Below are positions 9,199-16,752 of a stretch of DNA of 64,000 nt, piece by piece. Origin of the DNA: Sutcliffiella horikoshii (lineage in GTDB: Bacteria > Bacillota > Bacilli > Bacillales > Bacillaceae_I); the NCBI GenBank assembly GCA_001636495.1, contig KV440964.1:3426666-3490665 (forward strand), read 5' to 3'. The position numbers and the translations under genes are program-made. Below the pieces are notes generated by a model that worked only from the letters and a program-made list of their open reading frames with translations, did no database searches and was not told where the DNA came from. Numbering within the stretch: the first letter of the stretch is position 1; every line of letters begins with the position of its first letter.

Positions 9199-9399
9199 AT
9201 GAGAACATTGGATCCTCATTATAACTGTTCCATCCAACAACTGTCCGATGAATCCCTCCAATTCGCATACGACAATGCGATTGCGGAAAACCTCGACCAC
9301 TATTTCATAAAGCTGCTTGAAGTCGAGCTCTTAAAACGCCAAAAATGGCCTTTGTACAACCTAACCTCTCTTTCCGAAATGAAAAATGTTATTATTTAA
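9199..9399 (+). CDS. sda: Sda-family sporulation histidine kinase inhibitor
   Basis: A 66-residue protein containing the Sda helical-hairpin pattern: LSDESLQFAYDNAIAENLD then HYFIKLLEVELLKR matches LSDELL...YFKATEMNL...FIELIENEIKRR of B. subtilis Sda as I recall it. Sda binds the DHp domain of KinA and blocks entry into sporulation when replication is disturbed. The protein is longer than B. subtilis Sda at both ends. ATG 9199 is 8 bases after GAAAGGGGG; ATGs at 9175 and 9193 are less well spaced. Confidence 0.75.
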   Translation: MRTLDPHYNCSIQQLSDESLQFAYDNAIAENLDHYFIKLLEVELLKRQKWPLYNLTSLSEMKNVII

Positions 9400-9431
9400 A
9401 TATAGATAATAAATGGAAAAGAGGTTATGAA

Positions 9432-9902
9432 ATGACTAACGTGACACAAAACGGAAATGATCTGCAATTTGAATTTCATAAAAAAACAGCAATTAATCTA
9501 TTCAATGAAGTATGGAACCTTATGGAGAAGAAAGATCGCACTCCCGAAGAGGATTTCCTTATGATACATAAAGCACACGCCTCCTGCTTCCATTGGGGAG
9601 AAATCGGCGAACCGATCAATTTCTCCCGTGGAGAATGGCAGGTTTCCAGGGTTTATGCCGTCCTGAACCGCCCGGAGCCCTGCCTAGTGCACGCCAAAAG
9701 AAATTTAGAAATAGTATTGAATCATGACATCAAGGATTTCGACCTGGCATTTGCCTATGAAGCCCTTGCCCGAGGGTATAGTTTGAGTGGGGATGCGATG
9801 TTAAAAGAGAAGTATTTGAAGCTAGCGGAAGAAGCTGCAACCGCCATCGAGAAGGACGGAGACCGTAAAGTTGTCCTGCAAGACTTAGGGACGATTGAGT
9901 AG
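9432..9902 (+). CDS. Conserved helical (TPR-like) protein of unknown function
   Basis: A 156-residue cytoplasmic protein made mostly of amphipathic helices. The block HKAHASCFHWGEIGEPINF followed by helices with ALxRGYSLSGD resembles TPR-type helix pairs. I do not recognise a named family member. ATG 9432 is preceded by AAGAGG; reading frames upstream of it have no RBS. It ends close to a repeat copy and is convergent with spoVIF. Confidence 0.7.
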   Translation: MTNVTQNGNDLQFEFHKKTAINLFNEVWNLMEKKDRTPEEDFLMIHKAHASCFHWGEIGEPINFSRGEWQVSRVYAVLNRPEPCLVHAKRNLEIVLNHDIKDFDLAFAYEALARGYSLSGDAMLKEKYLKLAEEAATAIEKDGDRKVVLQDLGTIE

Positions 9903-9959
9903 GATCTTGTACAACAGTTAAACTATTAAAAAAAAGATTTGCTTTTTCTATACAATATC

Positions 9960-10090
9960 CCCCTGATGGCTGAAGTGCAGGGTGTGAGACTCCTGCGGGA
10001 GGAAGGGACAAGGGAGACCCCGCAGGCTTGCCGAGGAGGCTCCCGGACCGCCCGCGGAAAGCGAACACCTGGAACGGAAGCCAGAAGGGC
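9960..10090 (+). repeat. Dispersed structured repeat, copy 2
   Basis: Ends pair as CCCT..GGCT/AGCC..AGGG. Inner stems are GGTGT/ACACC and GGGAG/CTCCC. It lies between two convergent genes. Confidence 0.85.
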
Positions 10091-10108
10091 GTTTTACAGC
10101 TTATATCT

Positions 10109-10160
10109 AAAAAAAAACATCTGCCCTATCCACATAAACGTGGTAGGCAGATGTTTTTTT
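10109..10160 (-). terminator. Bidirectional terminator of spoVIF
   Basis: AAAAACATCTGCC and its complement enclose a smaller inner hairpin; A and T tracts flank both sides, so it can also stop the convergent gene at 9432. Confidence 0.85.
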
Positions 10161-10419
10161 ACTTTTTCTTCTCATTCAACATCTTCGAAATAGTCCCCAT
10201 ATCCACAGGCTTATTCCCATTAATCAATGTATTGACAATCTTATCTTCCAATTCCTTAGGCACCTTTTTATTAGCCAAAGTCGCCACTCGCGAAACCAGG
10301 TTGCGCACAGTCTGCTCATCCTTGAAATTCGCATTCTGCATGGAATTAGCAAGCTCAAAAACGTCCTTCATACTTACCCCAGTTTTCTTCTCAATGCCCT
10401 TAAATATATTATTATCCAC
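10159..10419 (-). CDS. spoVIF: Stage VI sporulation protein F
   Basis: An 86-residue protein that begins MDNNIFKGIEKKTGVSMKD and closely follows SpoVIF (YjcC), a mother-cell regulator needed for normal coat assembly with GerE. The hallmark segment NANFKDEQTVRNLV is present, and the C-terminal GTISKML motif too. GTG 10419 is chosen because it is 7 bases after GAGGAGG and matches the known N terminus; a TTG one codon earlier is less well placed. Location beside yjcD and yjcZ agrees with B. subtilis order. Confidence 0.9.
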   Translation of the reverse strand: MDNNIFKGIEKKTGVSMKDVFELANSMQNANFKDEQTVRNLVSRVATLANKKVPKELEDKIVNTLINGNKPVDMGTISKMLNEKKK

Positions 10420-10510
10420 CAAACATCCTCCTCTCGGATATATCACATTGTATGTGAGAGAGCCTATCGGTGTGACTTCATGAAAAAAGATGATGTAGTG
10501 TGTAAACAGA

Positions 10511-10541
10511 AAAGCACGGGGACAGTTCCCGCACTTTCCTT
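10511..10541 (-). terminator. Probable terminator of the YjcZ-type gene
   Basis: AAAGTGCGGGAACTGTCCCCGTGCTTT hairpin read on the minus strand, just after the small gene; the T run is short. Confidence 0.55.
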
Positions 10542-10557
10542 ATTTCCACTCTAAATA

Positions 10558-10698
10558 TTAATAGAATTTAGACGCACCAACGATGATCAAAAGAATGAAT
10601 AGAACAACGATTAACACGAATGTGCCGCCTTGGTTTCCACAACCGTAGCCATAGCCAGCGCCACCTACGCCATAAGGATAGCCTCCATAATAACCCAT
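10558..10698 (-). CDS. YjcZ-family sporulation peptide
   Basis: A 46-residue peptide. The first half is Gly/Tyr-rich ([10 protein letters not shown], then [13 protein letters not shown]) and the second half is one hydrophobic segment ([14 protein letters not shown]) ending in GASKFY. This is the typical build of the YjcZ family, small spore-associated membrane peptides. ATG follows AAGGAGGTG. A SigK-type promoter (10731-10758) sits 33 bases upstream, which predicts late mother-cell expression. Confidence 0.88.
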   Translation of the reverse strand: MGYYGGYPYGVGGAGYGYGCGNQGGTFVLIVVLFILLIIVGASKFY

Positions 10699-10730
10699 AA
10701 TCTCGCACCTCCTTAATGAAGATTCCCTAA

Positions 10731-10758
10731 TACTATATGTATCTTTTGAGAAACGGTA
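10731..10758 (-). promoter_or_regulatory. SigK-type promoter of the YjcZ-type gene
   Basis: Minus-strand AC, 16-base spacer, then CATATAGTA, matching the SigK pattern AC-N16/17-CATANNNTA. Confidence 0.6.
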
Positions 10759-10862
10759 TGGGCGCTTTTACGGGCAATGTGTTGTTTTGCGGAATTTTTT
10801 TGAGTTGGGGCTGTTTGCTGGGAGGGTGATCCTTTTGTAGATGAATTAATTGGATGCTGTTT

Positions 10863-10990
10863 GGGGTGATTCTTCATTTCCCAACTCTACTTCTCAATTT
10901 CCCAGCCAACCTTCTACACTTCAGTGCGCCACTTCTACTGTTTAAAGCCGACATTCTACAACTTGGCGGCAAACTTCTACACCTTATAAA
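10863..10990 (+). repeat. Six-unit, 21-nt-period degenerate tandem repeat
   Basis: The core TTCT recurs at 10870, 10891, 10912, 10933, 10954 and 10975, exactly 21 bases apart. In the plus frame each unit reads (L/I)-L-x-(F/L)-x-x-x. No RBS-supported gene covers it. The rest of the gap 10700-11085 holds only the SigK promoter at its left end. Confidence 0.75.
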
Positions 10991-11085
10991 AAAACACTTC
11001 AAAGCACATACGTACGTAACCGAAATTCCTCTTCTAAAACACAAAAAAAGCGAAGGAGCACTCCCCTCGCAACACACAACACCAA

Positions 11086-11334
11086 TCATTGATCAATTTC
11101 CTCATCATCAAATTCAAAATCCAACCCAGTACTCGCCTTCCCTTCCATCCATCGTTCCAGATTTCCGATATACTTATTTATCCGGGCTTCCAACTGCTGA
11201 ATCTGCACAAAACCATCATCTGCACTTTTGATATTTATTTTCGCTTGCTTATCGGTCTCTGTTAGTCCCTCATGCACTTTCCACCGCTCAAAAAGAAACT
11301 TCAAATGTTCTTCACCGAAATCAAATTCGCTCAT
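11086..11334 (-). CDS. Small acidic protein of unknown function
   Basis: 82 residues, no membrane segment, mainly helical, with an acidic C terminus (DFEFDDEEID). ATG follows GAGGTGAG with good spacing. It lies 48 bases downstream of the DUF421-DUF1657 gene in the same direction, so it may be the last gene of the spoVA operon. I do not recognise a family. Confidence 0.6.
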   Translation of the reverse strand: MSEFDFGEEHLKFLFERWKVHEGLTETDKQAKINIKSADDGFVQIQQLEARINKYIGNLERWMEGKASTGLDFEFDDEEIDQ

Positions 11335-11382
11335 TCACACTCACCTCACGCTAATATATGAGTGAGGCGTGATACAGGTAGC

Positions 11383-12243
11383 TTAGCCCTCCAACAATGG
11401 GCGGAGCTTTTTCCCCACCTCTTCCAGACTAGCGGCGGAACTATTATAGAAAGCTTTGGTTTCTGTAGAGGCGACTGTCATACTCAAAAATGCCAGATCT
11501 GAAGCGCATTTGTCTAATGTTGCGAGCGTCAACAATTTTTCTTTCATGGGAGTGGCCTTTAGATGATCATTATAGAGATCCACACTCATGTCCCCCCATG
11601 AATTCACCTGGGCTATAAAAACATTTTCAATCAGGATATTCCGTTTTTCCAGTTCCGCATCCAACCACGCCCTGTTCAACCCAAGCTGCGAAAGTGGTTC
11701 ATCCAGGATGTCCCCGTCCATAATCACCGTCTGGGGTTCTTTCAAATGTGGAACATCAGGATGCAAGTCACCATAAGTGGCCGGCTGCTTCGCCTTCTTC
11801 AACAGCACACTCAAATCACCGTTTGATTCAAGCGTTGCGAATTCAATATCTTCTATCGAAAAGATATCCTTTTTTCGCAACTGCTCGAGAAACTCATCGA
11901 TCGTGTACTTTTCCTTCCTCAAGTTCTGCTCCAGTATTTTTCCATCCCTGACAAACACCGTTGCATTCCCTTCGATAAAGTCACGGAACCGTTTATTCCT
12001 CAAAGATATTTGCGAGGTCACCAACGGGAAGAGGGACCAGATAAGGATACTTGTCACCCCATTCTTCAAATCTAAATCCCTGTCCATGGACAACGTACCC
12101 GCAATATCCCCCACTGTGATGCCCACTATGTATTCAAAAAAAGACAGCTTCGACAGCTGCTTCTTCCCCAAAAGCTTCGTAATCAAAAACAACCCAACAA
12201 TAATACAAAACGACCGAACACCAACCTCCACCCACTGCGGCAC
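11383..12243 (-). CDS. DUF421-DUF1657 membrane protein (2Duf type)
   Basis: A 286-residue protein with three N-terminal membrane segments (to about residue 80), a DUF421 domain (KYTIDEFLEQLRKKDIFSIEDIEFA, about 112-136) and a C-terminal DUF1657-like helical part (MTVASTETKAFYNSS). This two-domain build is that of the 2Duf protein of the spoVA2mob operon, reported to raise spore wet-heat resistance and slow germination. GTG 12243 (MPQWVEVG) is 8 bases after GGAGG and fits the family; GTGs at 12246 and 12252 are alternatives. It follows the SpoVA genes after a 147-base gap. Confidence 0.85.
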   Translation of the reverse strand: MPQWVEVGVRSFCIIVGLFLITKLLGKKQLSKLSFFEYIVGITVGDIAGTLSMDRDLDLKNGVTSILIWSLFPLVTSQISLRNKRFRDFIEGNATVFVRDGKILEQNLRKEKYTIDEFLEQLRKKDIFSIEDIEFATLESNGDLSVLLKKAKQPATYGDLHPDVPHLKEPQTVIMDGDILDEPLSQLGLNRAWLDAELEKRNILIENVFIAQVNSWGDMSVDLYNDHLKATPMKEKLLTLATLDKCASDLAFLSMTVASTETKAFYNSSAASLEEVGKKLRPLLEG

Positions 12244-12286
12244 CACACACACCTCCTTCCATCAGAACGAATTGGGGGCGGGTTAC

Positions 12287-12341
12287 TTTAGCACTTTAAA
12301 ACACTGAGGGTCAGACCCCTTAGCACTACATTAAAGCATTA
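12287..12341. repeat. Short palindromic motif with flanking direct repeats
   Basis: Palindromic core GGGTCAGACCC (in GAGGGTCAGACCCC) is flanked by TTAGCACT on both sides. It sits in the gap between DUF1657 and DUF421 genes. Similar GGGGTCTGACCC motifs are, from memory, common between genes in bacilli. Confidence 0.45.
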
Positions 12342-12390
12342 AACCAACTCCCCCACACACCACCATTCCCCCTTTTTCCATTCCTCCCTT

Positions 12391-12567
12391 TCACAACCCC
12401 TTCAGTTTCTGGTCGATATTTGCGAGCAGGTCGTCGATTTTCATCATGGATTCGTGGTAGGTGGTTTGTGCAACCGGGTCACTGGCTTCCATGGCGTAGA
12501 CGTGCAGGTTGTTTCGTATCATCTTTAGGCTTGCCTGGTTGTAAGTGAGCATTAACTTCTCGTCCAC
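12391..12567 (-). CDS. DUF1657 protein of the spoVA operon
   Basis: A 58-residue protein of two helices; QASLKMIRNNLHVYAME and VAQTTYHESMMKIDDL fit the DUF1657 pattern of xASLKxxxAxLxxYAxxxxxPxAxxxFxEA. GTG 12567 gives the usual ten residues before the ASLK motif; ATG 12552 would shorten it by five. It sits between spoVAEb and the DUF421-DUF1657 gene, as in spoVA2mob operons. The function is not known at the biochemical level. Confidence 0.75.
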   Translation of the reverse strand: MDEKLMLTYNQASLKMIRNNLHVYAMEASDPVAQTTYHESMMKIDDLLANIDQKLKGL

Positions 12568-12586
12568 CTCACCAAACCCCCTTCCC

Positions 12587-12943
12587 CTATCCTTTTGGTT
12601 TAAAGATCAACGCACCGATGAACCCAAACACAATCGCTGCCGAAATACCGGAGCTTGTTACTTCAAACATCCCTGTCAACACACCGACCAACCCGTGTTT
12701 CTGCGCCTCTTCCAACGCTCCGTGCACCAAAGCGTTACCAAAGCTTGTAATCGGCACCGTTGCACCCGCTCCAGCAAAGGCAATCAACGGCTCATACAGC
12801 CCTAAACCATCTAGTACCGCCCCGGCAACCACCAATATGCTCAACGTATGTGCTGGAGTCAGTTTAAACACATCAAACATAATCTGACCGATCACGCAAA
12901 TTAGGCCACCAACCACAAAAGCCCAAAAAAAGGATAAAAACAT
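12587..12943 (-). CDS. spoVAE: SpoVAE-b, spore dipicolinate channel component
   Basis: A 118-residue integral membrane protein with about four membrane segments. The motif GAGATVPITSFGNALVHGA (about 58-76) is the SpoVAC/SpoVAE signature also seen in the SpoVAC of this operon. SpoVA proteins move Ca-dipicolinate into the forespore and out at germination. Its start codon abuts the SpoVAD stop with a one-base overlap, showing tight coupling. Confidence 0.9.
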   Translation of the reverse strand: MFLSFFWAFVVGGLICVIGQIMFDVFKLTPAHTLSILVVAGAVLDGLGLYEPLIAFAGAGATVPITSFGNALVHGALEEAQKHGLVGVLTGMFEVTSSGISAAIVFGFIGALIFKPKG

Positions 12944-13962
12944 CAGCTGACACCCCCTATCCCCATCTCAATGGATACCGCATGTGCAATACAAGGGATG
13001 GATTCTTTTTGTTGAAAGGAAACCGGTGAGAGCAATGCGCCTGTCGCAACAAGCAGGATCCGTTTATACGTCCCTTTTTTCATCTCATTCAATAGATGCC
13101 CGTACAACACTACCGCAGAACAACCAGCTCCACTTCCACCGGCAAGTACAGGCTGGCTCTTGTCATAAATCATCAACCCGCAATCCTGATACTGAGCGTC
13201 TTCAATCTTTAACCCTTTTTCCTTCAAAAGCTCAAAGGATACCTCTCTACCGATTGCCCCGAGGTCTCCTGTGGCAATCAAATCATAGTAGGAAGGATCT
13301 CTCCCGGTATCCTTAAAGTGTGCCTCAATCGTATCCACGGCAGCCGGAGCCATGGCGCCTCCCATATTGAAGGGATCCTTTAGTCCCATATTGACCACCT
13401 TCCCAATCGTAGCGGAAGTCACACACGGTCCTGTTCCAATCTTGCTTACCAGCCCAACACCAGCCCCTGTGACGGTCCACTGAGCCGTCGGTGGCTTCTG
13501 ACCGCCATATTCCGTCGGATAACGGAATTGCTTCTCAACGGCTGCATTGTGGCTGGAAGCGCCTGTCAAACAGTAATTGGCACCTCCATAGTTGACGAGA
13601 AAGCTTGCAAGGGCAAGCCCCTCCATCGACGTCGAGCAGGCGCCGAAAACCCCGAGATACGGTACTTCCAATGCTTCTGCAGCAAAATTGGAAGGTGTCA
13701 TTTGGTTGATAAGGTCTCCTGCCAGCAAGAACTGTACATCTGACATCGCCAAACCGGCCTTCTTTAACGCCGTCTCGCACGCCTCCTCGAGCAGCACCCT
13801 GTGCGCTTTTTCATAACTGTCCTGTTCCAGCCAAAGATCTTTATGCAACATGTCAAAGTCATCGGCGAGCAGTCCATTCGCCTCAAAAGGGCCTCCGATG
13901 GCTGCACTTGATGTGATGATTGGTTTATTGGCAAATATCCATGATTGTTTTCCCTGCAGCAT
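12943..13962 (-). CDS. spoVAD: SpoVAD, dipicolinate-binding spore protein
   Basis: A 339-residue protein with a thiolase/ketoacyl synthase-like fold. The N terminus LQGKQSWIFANKP, the ACSTSMEG segment around the former active-site Cys, and LAGGSGAGCSAVVLYGHLL near the C terminus are typical. In B. subtilis SpoVAD binds dipicolinate and sits on the outer face of the spore inner membrane. Length is the family norm. Overlaps both neighbours by one base within the operon. Confidence 0.93.
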   Translation of the reverse strand: MLQGKQSWIFANKPIITSSAAIGGPFEANGLLADDFDMLHKDLWLEQDSYEKAHRVLLEEACETALKKAGLAMSDVQFLLAGDLINQMTPSNFAAEALEVPYLGVFGACSTSMEGLALASFLVNYGGANYCLTGASSHNAAVEKQFRYPTEYGGQKPPTAQWTVTGAGVGLVSKIGTGPCVTSATIGKVVNMGLKDPFNMGGAMAPAAVDTIEAHFKDTGRDPSYYDLIATGDLGAIGREVSFELLKEKGLKIEDAQYQDCGLMIYDKSQPVLAGGSGAGCSAVVLYGHLLNEMKKGTYKRILLVATGALLSPVSFQQKESIPCIAHAVSIEMGIGGVS

Positions 13963-14438
13963 CAGAACCCTCCTAACGAAACCACAATTGTTTTAATCAA
14001 TGCGACCACAAATGCAGAAAATACCCCGAACAAAATGACCGACCCGGCAAGTTTGAACATGTTAGATCCCACTCCAAGCACGAAGCCTTCCGTCTTATGT
14101 TCGATGCAGGCCGAAATGACGGCATTCCCGAAACCTGTTACCGGAACCGCACTACCAGCTCCAGCAAACTGGGCGATGCGATCGTACACACCGAAGCCTG
14201 TCAGCAGCATAGCAATGAATATCATCGTCGCAACCGTTGGGTTCCCAGCCGTCACTTCCGTAAAATTGAAAAAATATATGTACATCAGCTGAATAGCCTG
14301 TCCAACGATACAAAAGAGTCCGCCAACCAGAAATGCGATGATGCAGTTTTTCCAGACAGGTCGCTTCCATTCCTTAGTCTGTTCAAATTGTTGATACGTC
14401 TTTTGCTCTGGGGTAAGTTGCTTGTCTTTTCCGCTCAT
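13962..14438 (-). CDS. spoVAC: SpoVAC, mechanosensitive dipicolinate channel protein
   Basis: A 158-residue membrane protein with four to five membrane segments and the motif GAGSAVPVTGFGNAV near residue 92. SpoVAC of B. subtilis forms a mechanosensitive channel for dipicolinate release. ATG 14438 (MSGKDKQ) is 7 bases after TAGGAGGTG; a longer reading from 14468 would overlap the lipoprotein gene and lacks an RBS. It is the second gene of the operon. Confidence 0.9.
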   Translation of the reverse strand: MSGKDKQLTPEQKTYQQFEQTKEWKRPVWKNCIIAFLVGGLFCIVGQAIQLMYIYFFNFTEVTAGNPTVATMIFIAMLLTGFGVYDRIAQFAGAGSAVPVTGFGNAVISACIEHKTEGFVLGVGSNMFKLAGSVILFGVFSAFVVALIKTIVVSLGGF

Positions 14439-14451
14439 CCACCGACACCTC

Positions 14452-14904
14452 CTACGCTTTTTCTTCACGTAACGTCTTCATTTTCTCAATCCGCTTTTCC
14501 AATTCCTTTTCCGAAATGTCGCCCTTCCCGACATCCCGTCTAAGCCTCTCGATTTCCAAACGGATCTTCAGGTCATGGGAAACGACCACATTTTCATCCG
14601 GGAATTCTTTTTCCAGTGCCTTTTTCACTTTCTTCTCAATCTTTTCCGTAAAAAACTTTTGATATTGAGTGACATGGAAGGCCACGACCAATTCATCTTC
14701 GGTGTCATAGGCAATCGCCCCCTTCACCTCTTTGAAGTCTATGGCAATTTCTTCTGCACGTTGTTCTTTATCCGTTTTCTCCTTCTGTTCATTGGAGGTC
14801 CTCATGACGGTATCCTCCACTCTCTCCTTGACCTCCCCTTGCCCGCAAGCGCCAAGCACGGCAAGAGAGACCATCAACACGATCTTACAAGTTACAGCTT
14901 TCAT
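14452..14904 (-). CDS. YhcN/YlaJ-family sporulation lipoprotein
   Basis: A 150-residue protein with a signal segment and lipobox VLGAC (Cys20), so it is lipid-anchored, probably in the spore inner membrane. The mature part has the YhcN/YlaJ pattern (ELVVAFHVTQYQ, then helices with KKALEKEFP and VSHDLKIRLEIERLRRD). It is the first gene of the SpoVA set, exactly as in spoVA2mob operons. Expression in the forespore under SigG is expected from the family, but I could not find a clear SigG promoter upstream. Confidence 0.88.
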   Translation of the reverse strand: MKAVTCKIVLMVSLAVLGACGQGEVKERVEDTVMRTSNEQKEKTDKEQRAEEIAIDFKEVKGAIAYDTEDELVVAFHVTQYQKFFTEKIEKKVKKALEKEFPDENVVVSHDLKIRLEIERLRRDVGKGDISEKELEKRIEKMKTLREEKA

Positions 14905-14982
14905 TTCCTCACCTCAATTTCCATAGATACTCTACCCCTTAATATTCATATCTCTATTGGAAATTATGTATAAGGATTCCAA

Positions 14983-15013
14983 GAAAAATAGCCCTCCAAA
15001 AAGGAGAGCCAAA
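14983..15013 (-). terminator. Terminator after yjcA
   Basis: GGCTCTCC-TTTTT-GGAGGGCT with two wobble pairs, then a T5 tract, read on the minus strand. Confidence 0.65.
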
Positions 15014-15014
15014 T

Positions 15015-15386
15015 TCAATCAATGATTCTTGCCACGATACTTTCTAGAATTCCTGCAATACCTGCCGCAGCAAAGATAATTAAGACCGGTTTCCCGGCAA
15101 TCGGATAGAACGTCATCAAGAGAAACAATCCGGTCGTAACCCATATCCCTGTGCACCAATAGCAGCTAAGCAACTCCCCGATCCAACGCCTGAGTCCTCT
15201 CCCTTTAATAACGATATACTCCTCTATCTCGCCTTTATCATTTTTCTCCTCGATTTCTTCCATAAAAGGCCTCCGGATAAAACCCGCTATCTTATCCAAC
15301 ACAATCAGCCGGGTCACACGGAAACTGGCAAGTCCCAGCAAAAGAAACCAAAACCAGCTTTCAAGCAAAAAAATTCCCCCTTTCAT
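15015..15386 (-). CDS. yjcA: YjcA-like DUF1360 sporulation membrane protein
   Basis: A 123-residue membrane protein. The N-terminal segment FRVTRLIVLDKI and the loop SCYWCTGIWVT (two Cys) are the DUF1360 signature; three hydrophobic segments are visible. B. subtilis YjcA belongs to this family and lies next to the cot genes and spoVIF, matching the location here. Function unknown, sporulation-associated by regulation in B. subtilis. Confidence 0.78.
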   Translation of the reverse strand: MKGGIFLLESWFWFLLLGLASFRVTRLIVLDKIAGFIRRPFMEEIEEKNDKGEIEEYIVIKGRGLRRWIGELLSCYWCTGIWVTTGLFLLMTFYPIAGKPVLIIFAAAGIAGILESIVARIID

Positions 15387-15428
15387 ATTGATGATATGTA
15401 TGAAAAAGGGAAATAGTCTTTATGAAAT

Positions 15429-15584
15429 TTAATCTTCTTGAATAACTTTTGCTTTTTTTCCACAGCCACAACCGGAGGATTTCTTTTTTTTGTTGGAGGA
15501 AGAGGATTTGGTACTAGAAGAAATGATTTTCACCTGACCACCAGCTGTAGGTTTATTTTGGCCTGAGTAATGATAGTAGTTCAT
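15429..15584 (-). CDS. Small Ser/Lys/Cys-rich spore protein candidate
   Basis: A 51-residue protein: Tyr-rich start (MNYYHYSGQ), a Ser-rich and Lys-rich middle, and SSGCGCGKKAKV near the end. Cys-rich Lys-rich short proteins are typical of coats and crusts. ATG follows TGGAGG, and a SigK-type promoter lies 37 bases upstream. No family is recognised; the locus is where B. subtilis has cotV/cotW. Confidence 0.7.
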   Translation of the reverse strand: MNYYHYSGQNKPTAGGQVKIISSSTKSSSSNKKKKSSGCGCGKKAKVIQED

Positions 15585-15621
15585 ATGCAAACCTCCAATA
15601 TGTTTGTAGTTAAGATACTAC

Positions 15622-15648
15622 TATGTTATGCCATTTCGACAAAAAGGT
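15622..15648 (-). promoter_or_regulatory. SigK-type promoter of the small Cys-rich protein gene
   Basis: Minus-strand AC, 16-base spacer, then CATAACATA. Confidence 0.6.
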
Positions 15649-15677
15649 TTTCCGCATATGTCATCACCTCAGTAGAC

Positions 15678-16574
15678 TTATGTGTTTTTTTTCACATTAT
15701 TATAGAACCATGATTGCATCCGTTTATCTTGTTCATAGACAGGAGGCTCCTTTTTCTTTGCCACCAGATTGGACACGACCGTTGATTCATGAATTAACTT
15801 ATCTCCTTTTCTTTCAAGCTCTCCTAAAGATTCCTTCAACTCTTTCATCTCATCAACCAGATGAGCATTTTCATCATGAAGCGTCTTCACTTCCTCATCC
15901 AGTTCCGCAATCACCTTCCTATAAGACTGATTCTCCTCTTCTAACTTATCATTAATATCTGCAATGGTTTGATAGCCCTCATGCGCTTGATTGGAGCTCT
16001 CAATCTTTACCAATAGGCTTTTTACCGTTTCCTTCACCATCTCATATTCTTTCTCGAGATCCATGTTTATGGCGCTTTGTTTATCCACCTCTCTTTTCAA
16101 TTCCTCAAGCTTTTCAGTCAGGGACTCATTCACCTCGATTGCCTTAAGGTGAGCTGTTCTTTCTTTTTCACATTGTTGTTTCAAATGAAGGACCTCGTTG
16201 CTGATGGTCATCAGTTTCCCTTGATGATCCTCCTTCTGTTTTCCAAGTTCTTTTTTTAATTCAAACACTTCATCCTGCAAGGTGGCGGTCCGGCTTACAT
16301 GCACCTCCCTTTGCTTGGAAAGCTCTTGCTGATACTGCACTATCTCTTGCTGAAGGCTGATGACCTTTTCGTTCTCTTCCGCTTCCCGTTCTGCAAGCTG
16401 ATTGGTTAGCACTTCAATTTTCTGTTCATATGCTATTCTTTCTTTTTCCATATTCTTTAAGAAGGGCTTACTGTTCAGTCTTTCCACGTCCGCAGTAAGG
16501 CGTCTCACTTCTGCCCCCAGATGGATTATCTTTTGCTGCAAGATTACTTTATCTTCGTTCCTGAAGTTCTTCAT
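15678..16574 (-). CDS. Long coiled-coil protein, probable spore-surface or coat structural protein
   Basis: A 298-residue protein that is almost one continuous coiled coil (residues 8-275), rich in Glu, Lys and Leu with heptad spacing (e.g. LEELKREVDKQS, VIAELDEEVKTLHDENAHL). It ends in an aromatic basic tail (MQSWFYNNVKKNT). No signal peptide or membrane segment. ATG follows GGAGGG. It is divergent from the Cys-rich 246-residue gene. Function is unknown; position among spore genes suggests a morphogenetic or coat role. Confidence 0.75.
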   Translation of the reverse strand: MKNFRNEDKVILQQKIIHLGAEVRRLTADVERLNSKPFLKNMEKERIAYEQKIEVLTNQLAEREAEENEKVISLQQEIVQYQQELSKQREVHVSRTATLQDEVFELKKELGKQKEDHQGKLMTISNEVLHLKQQCEKERTAHLKAIEVNESLTEKLEELKREVDKQSAINMDLEKEYEMVKETVKSLLVKIESSNQAHEGYQTIADINDKLEEENQSYRKVIAELDEEVKTLHDENAHLVDEMKELKESLGELERKGDKLIHESTVVSNLVAKKKEPPVYEQDKRMQSWFYNNVKKNT

Positions 16575-16673
16575 GCTTATCCCTCCATAAAACTTTCCCT
16601 TTTTACAAGTAATTCTTTACAGTCGGGAATTATGACAATCTGATGCAAAAATAAAATTTGGGTCATTGTCTCG

Positions 16674-16702
16674 GCACACTTAACCTCCAAATTCATACTA
16701 TA
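16674..16702 (+). promoter_or_regulatory. SigK-type promoter of the 246-residue Cys-rich protein gene
   Basis: GCAC (16674-16677), 16-base spacer, CATACTATA (16694-16702): a near-ideal SigK match 51 bases before the start codon. Confidence 0.65.
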
Positions 16703-16752
16703 CAGTAGTCCCGTAACCCAAATGGGTATTAAATGAATAGGAGGAGTTTTTA

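Noticed and set aside
10874-11089. Minus-strand 71-codon frame over the 21-nt repeat
   Set aside because: No RBS, Cys/Arg/Ser-rich out-of-frame composition, and it overlaps the better supported 82-residue gene.
14904-15013. SigG promoter for the spoVA operon
   Set aside because: CATAAT-like boxes exist but no -35 at correct distance could be seen.
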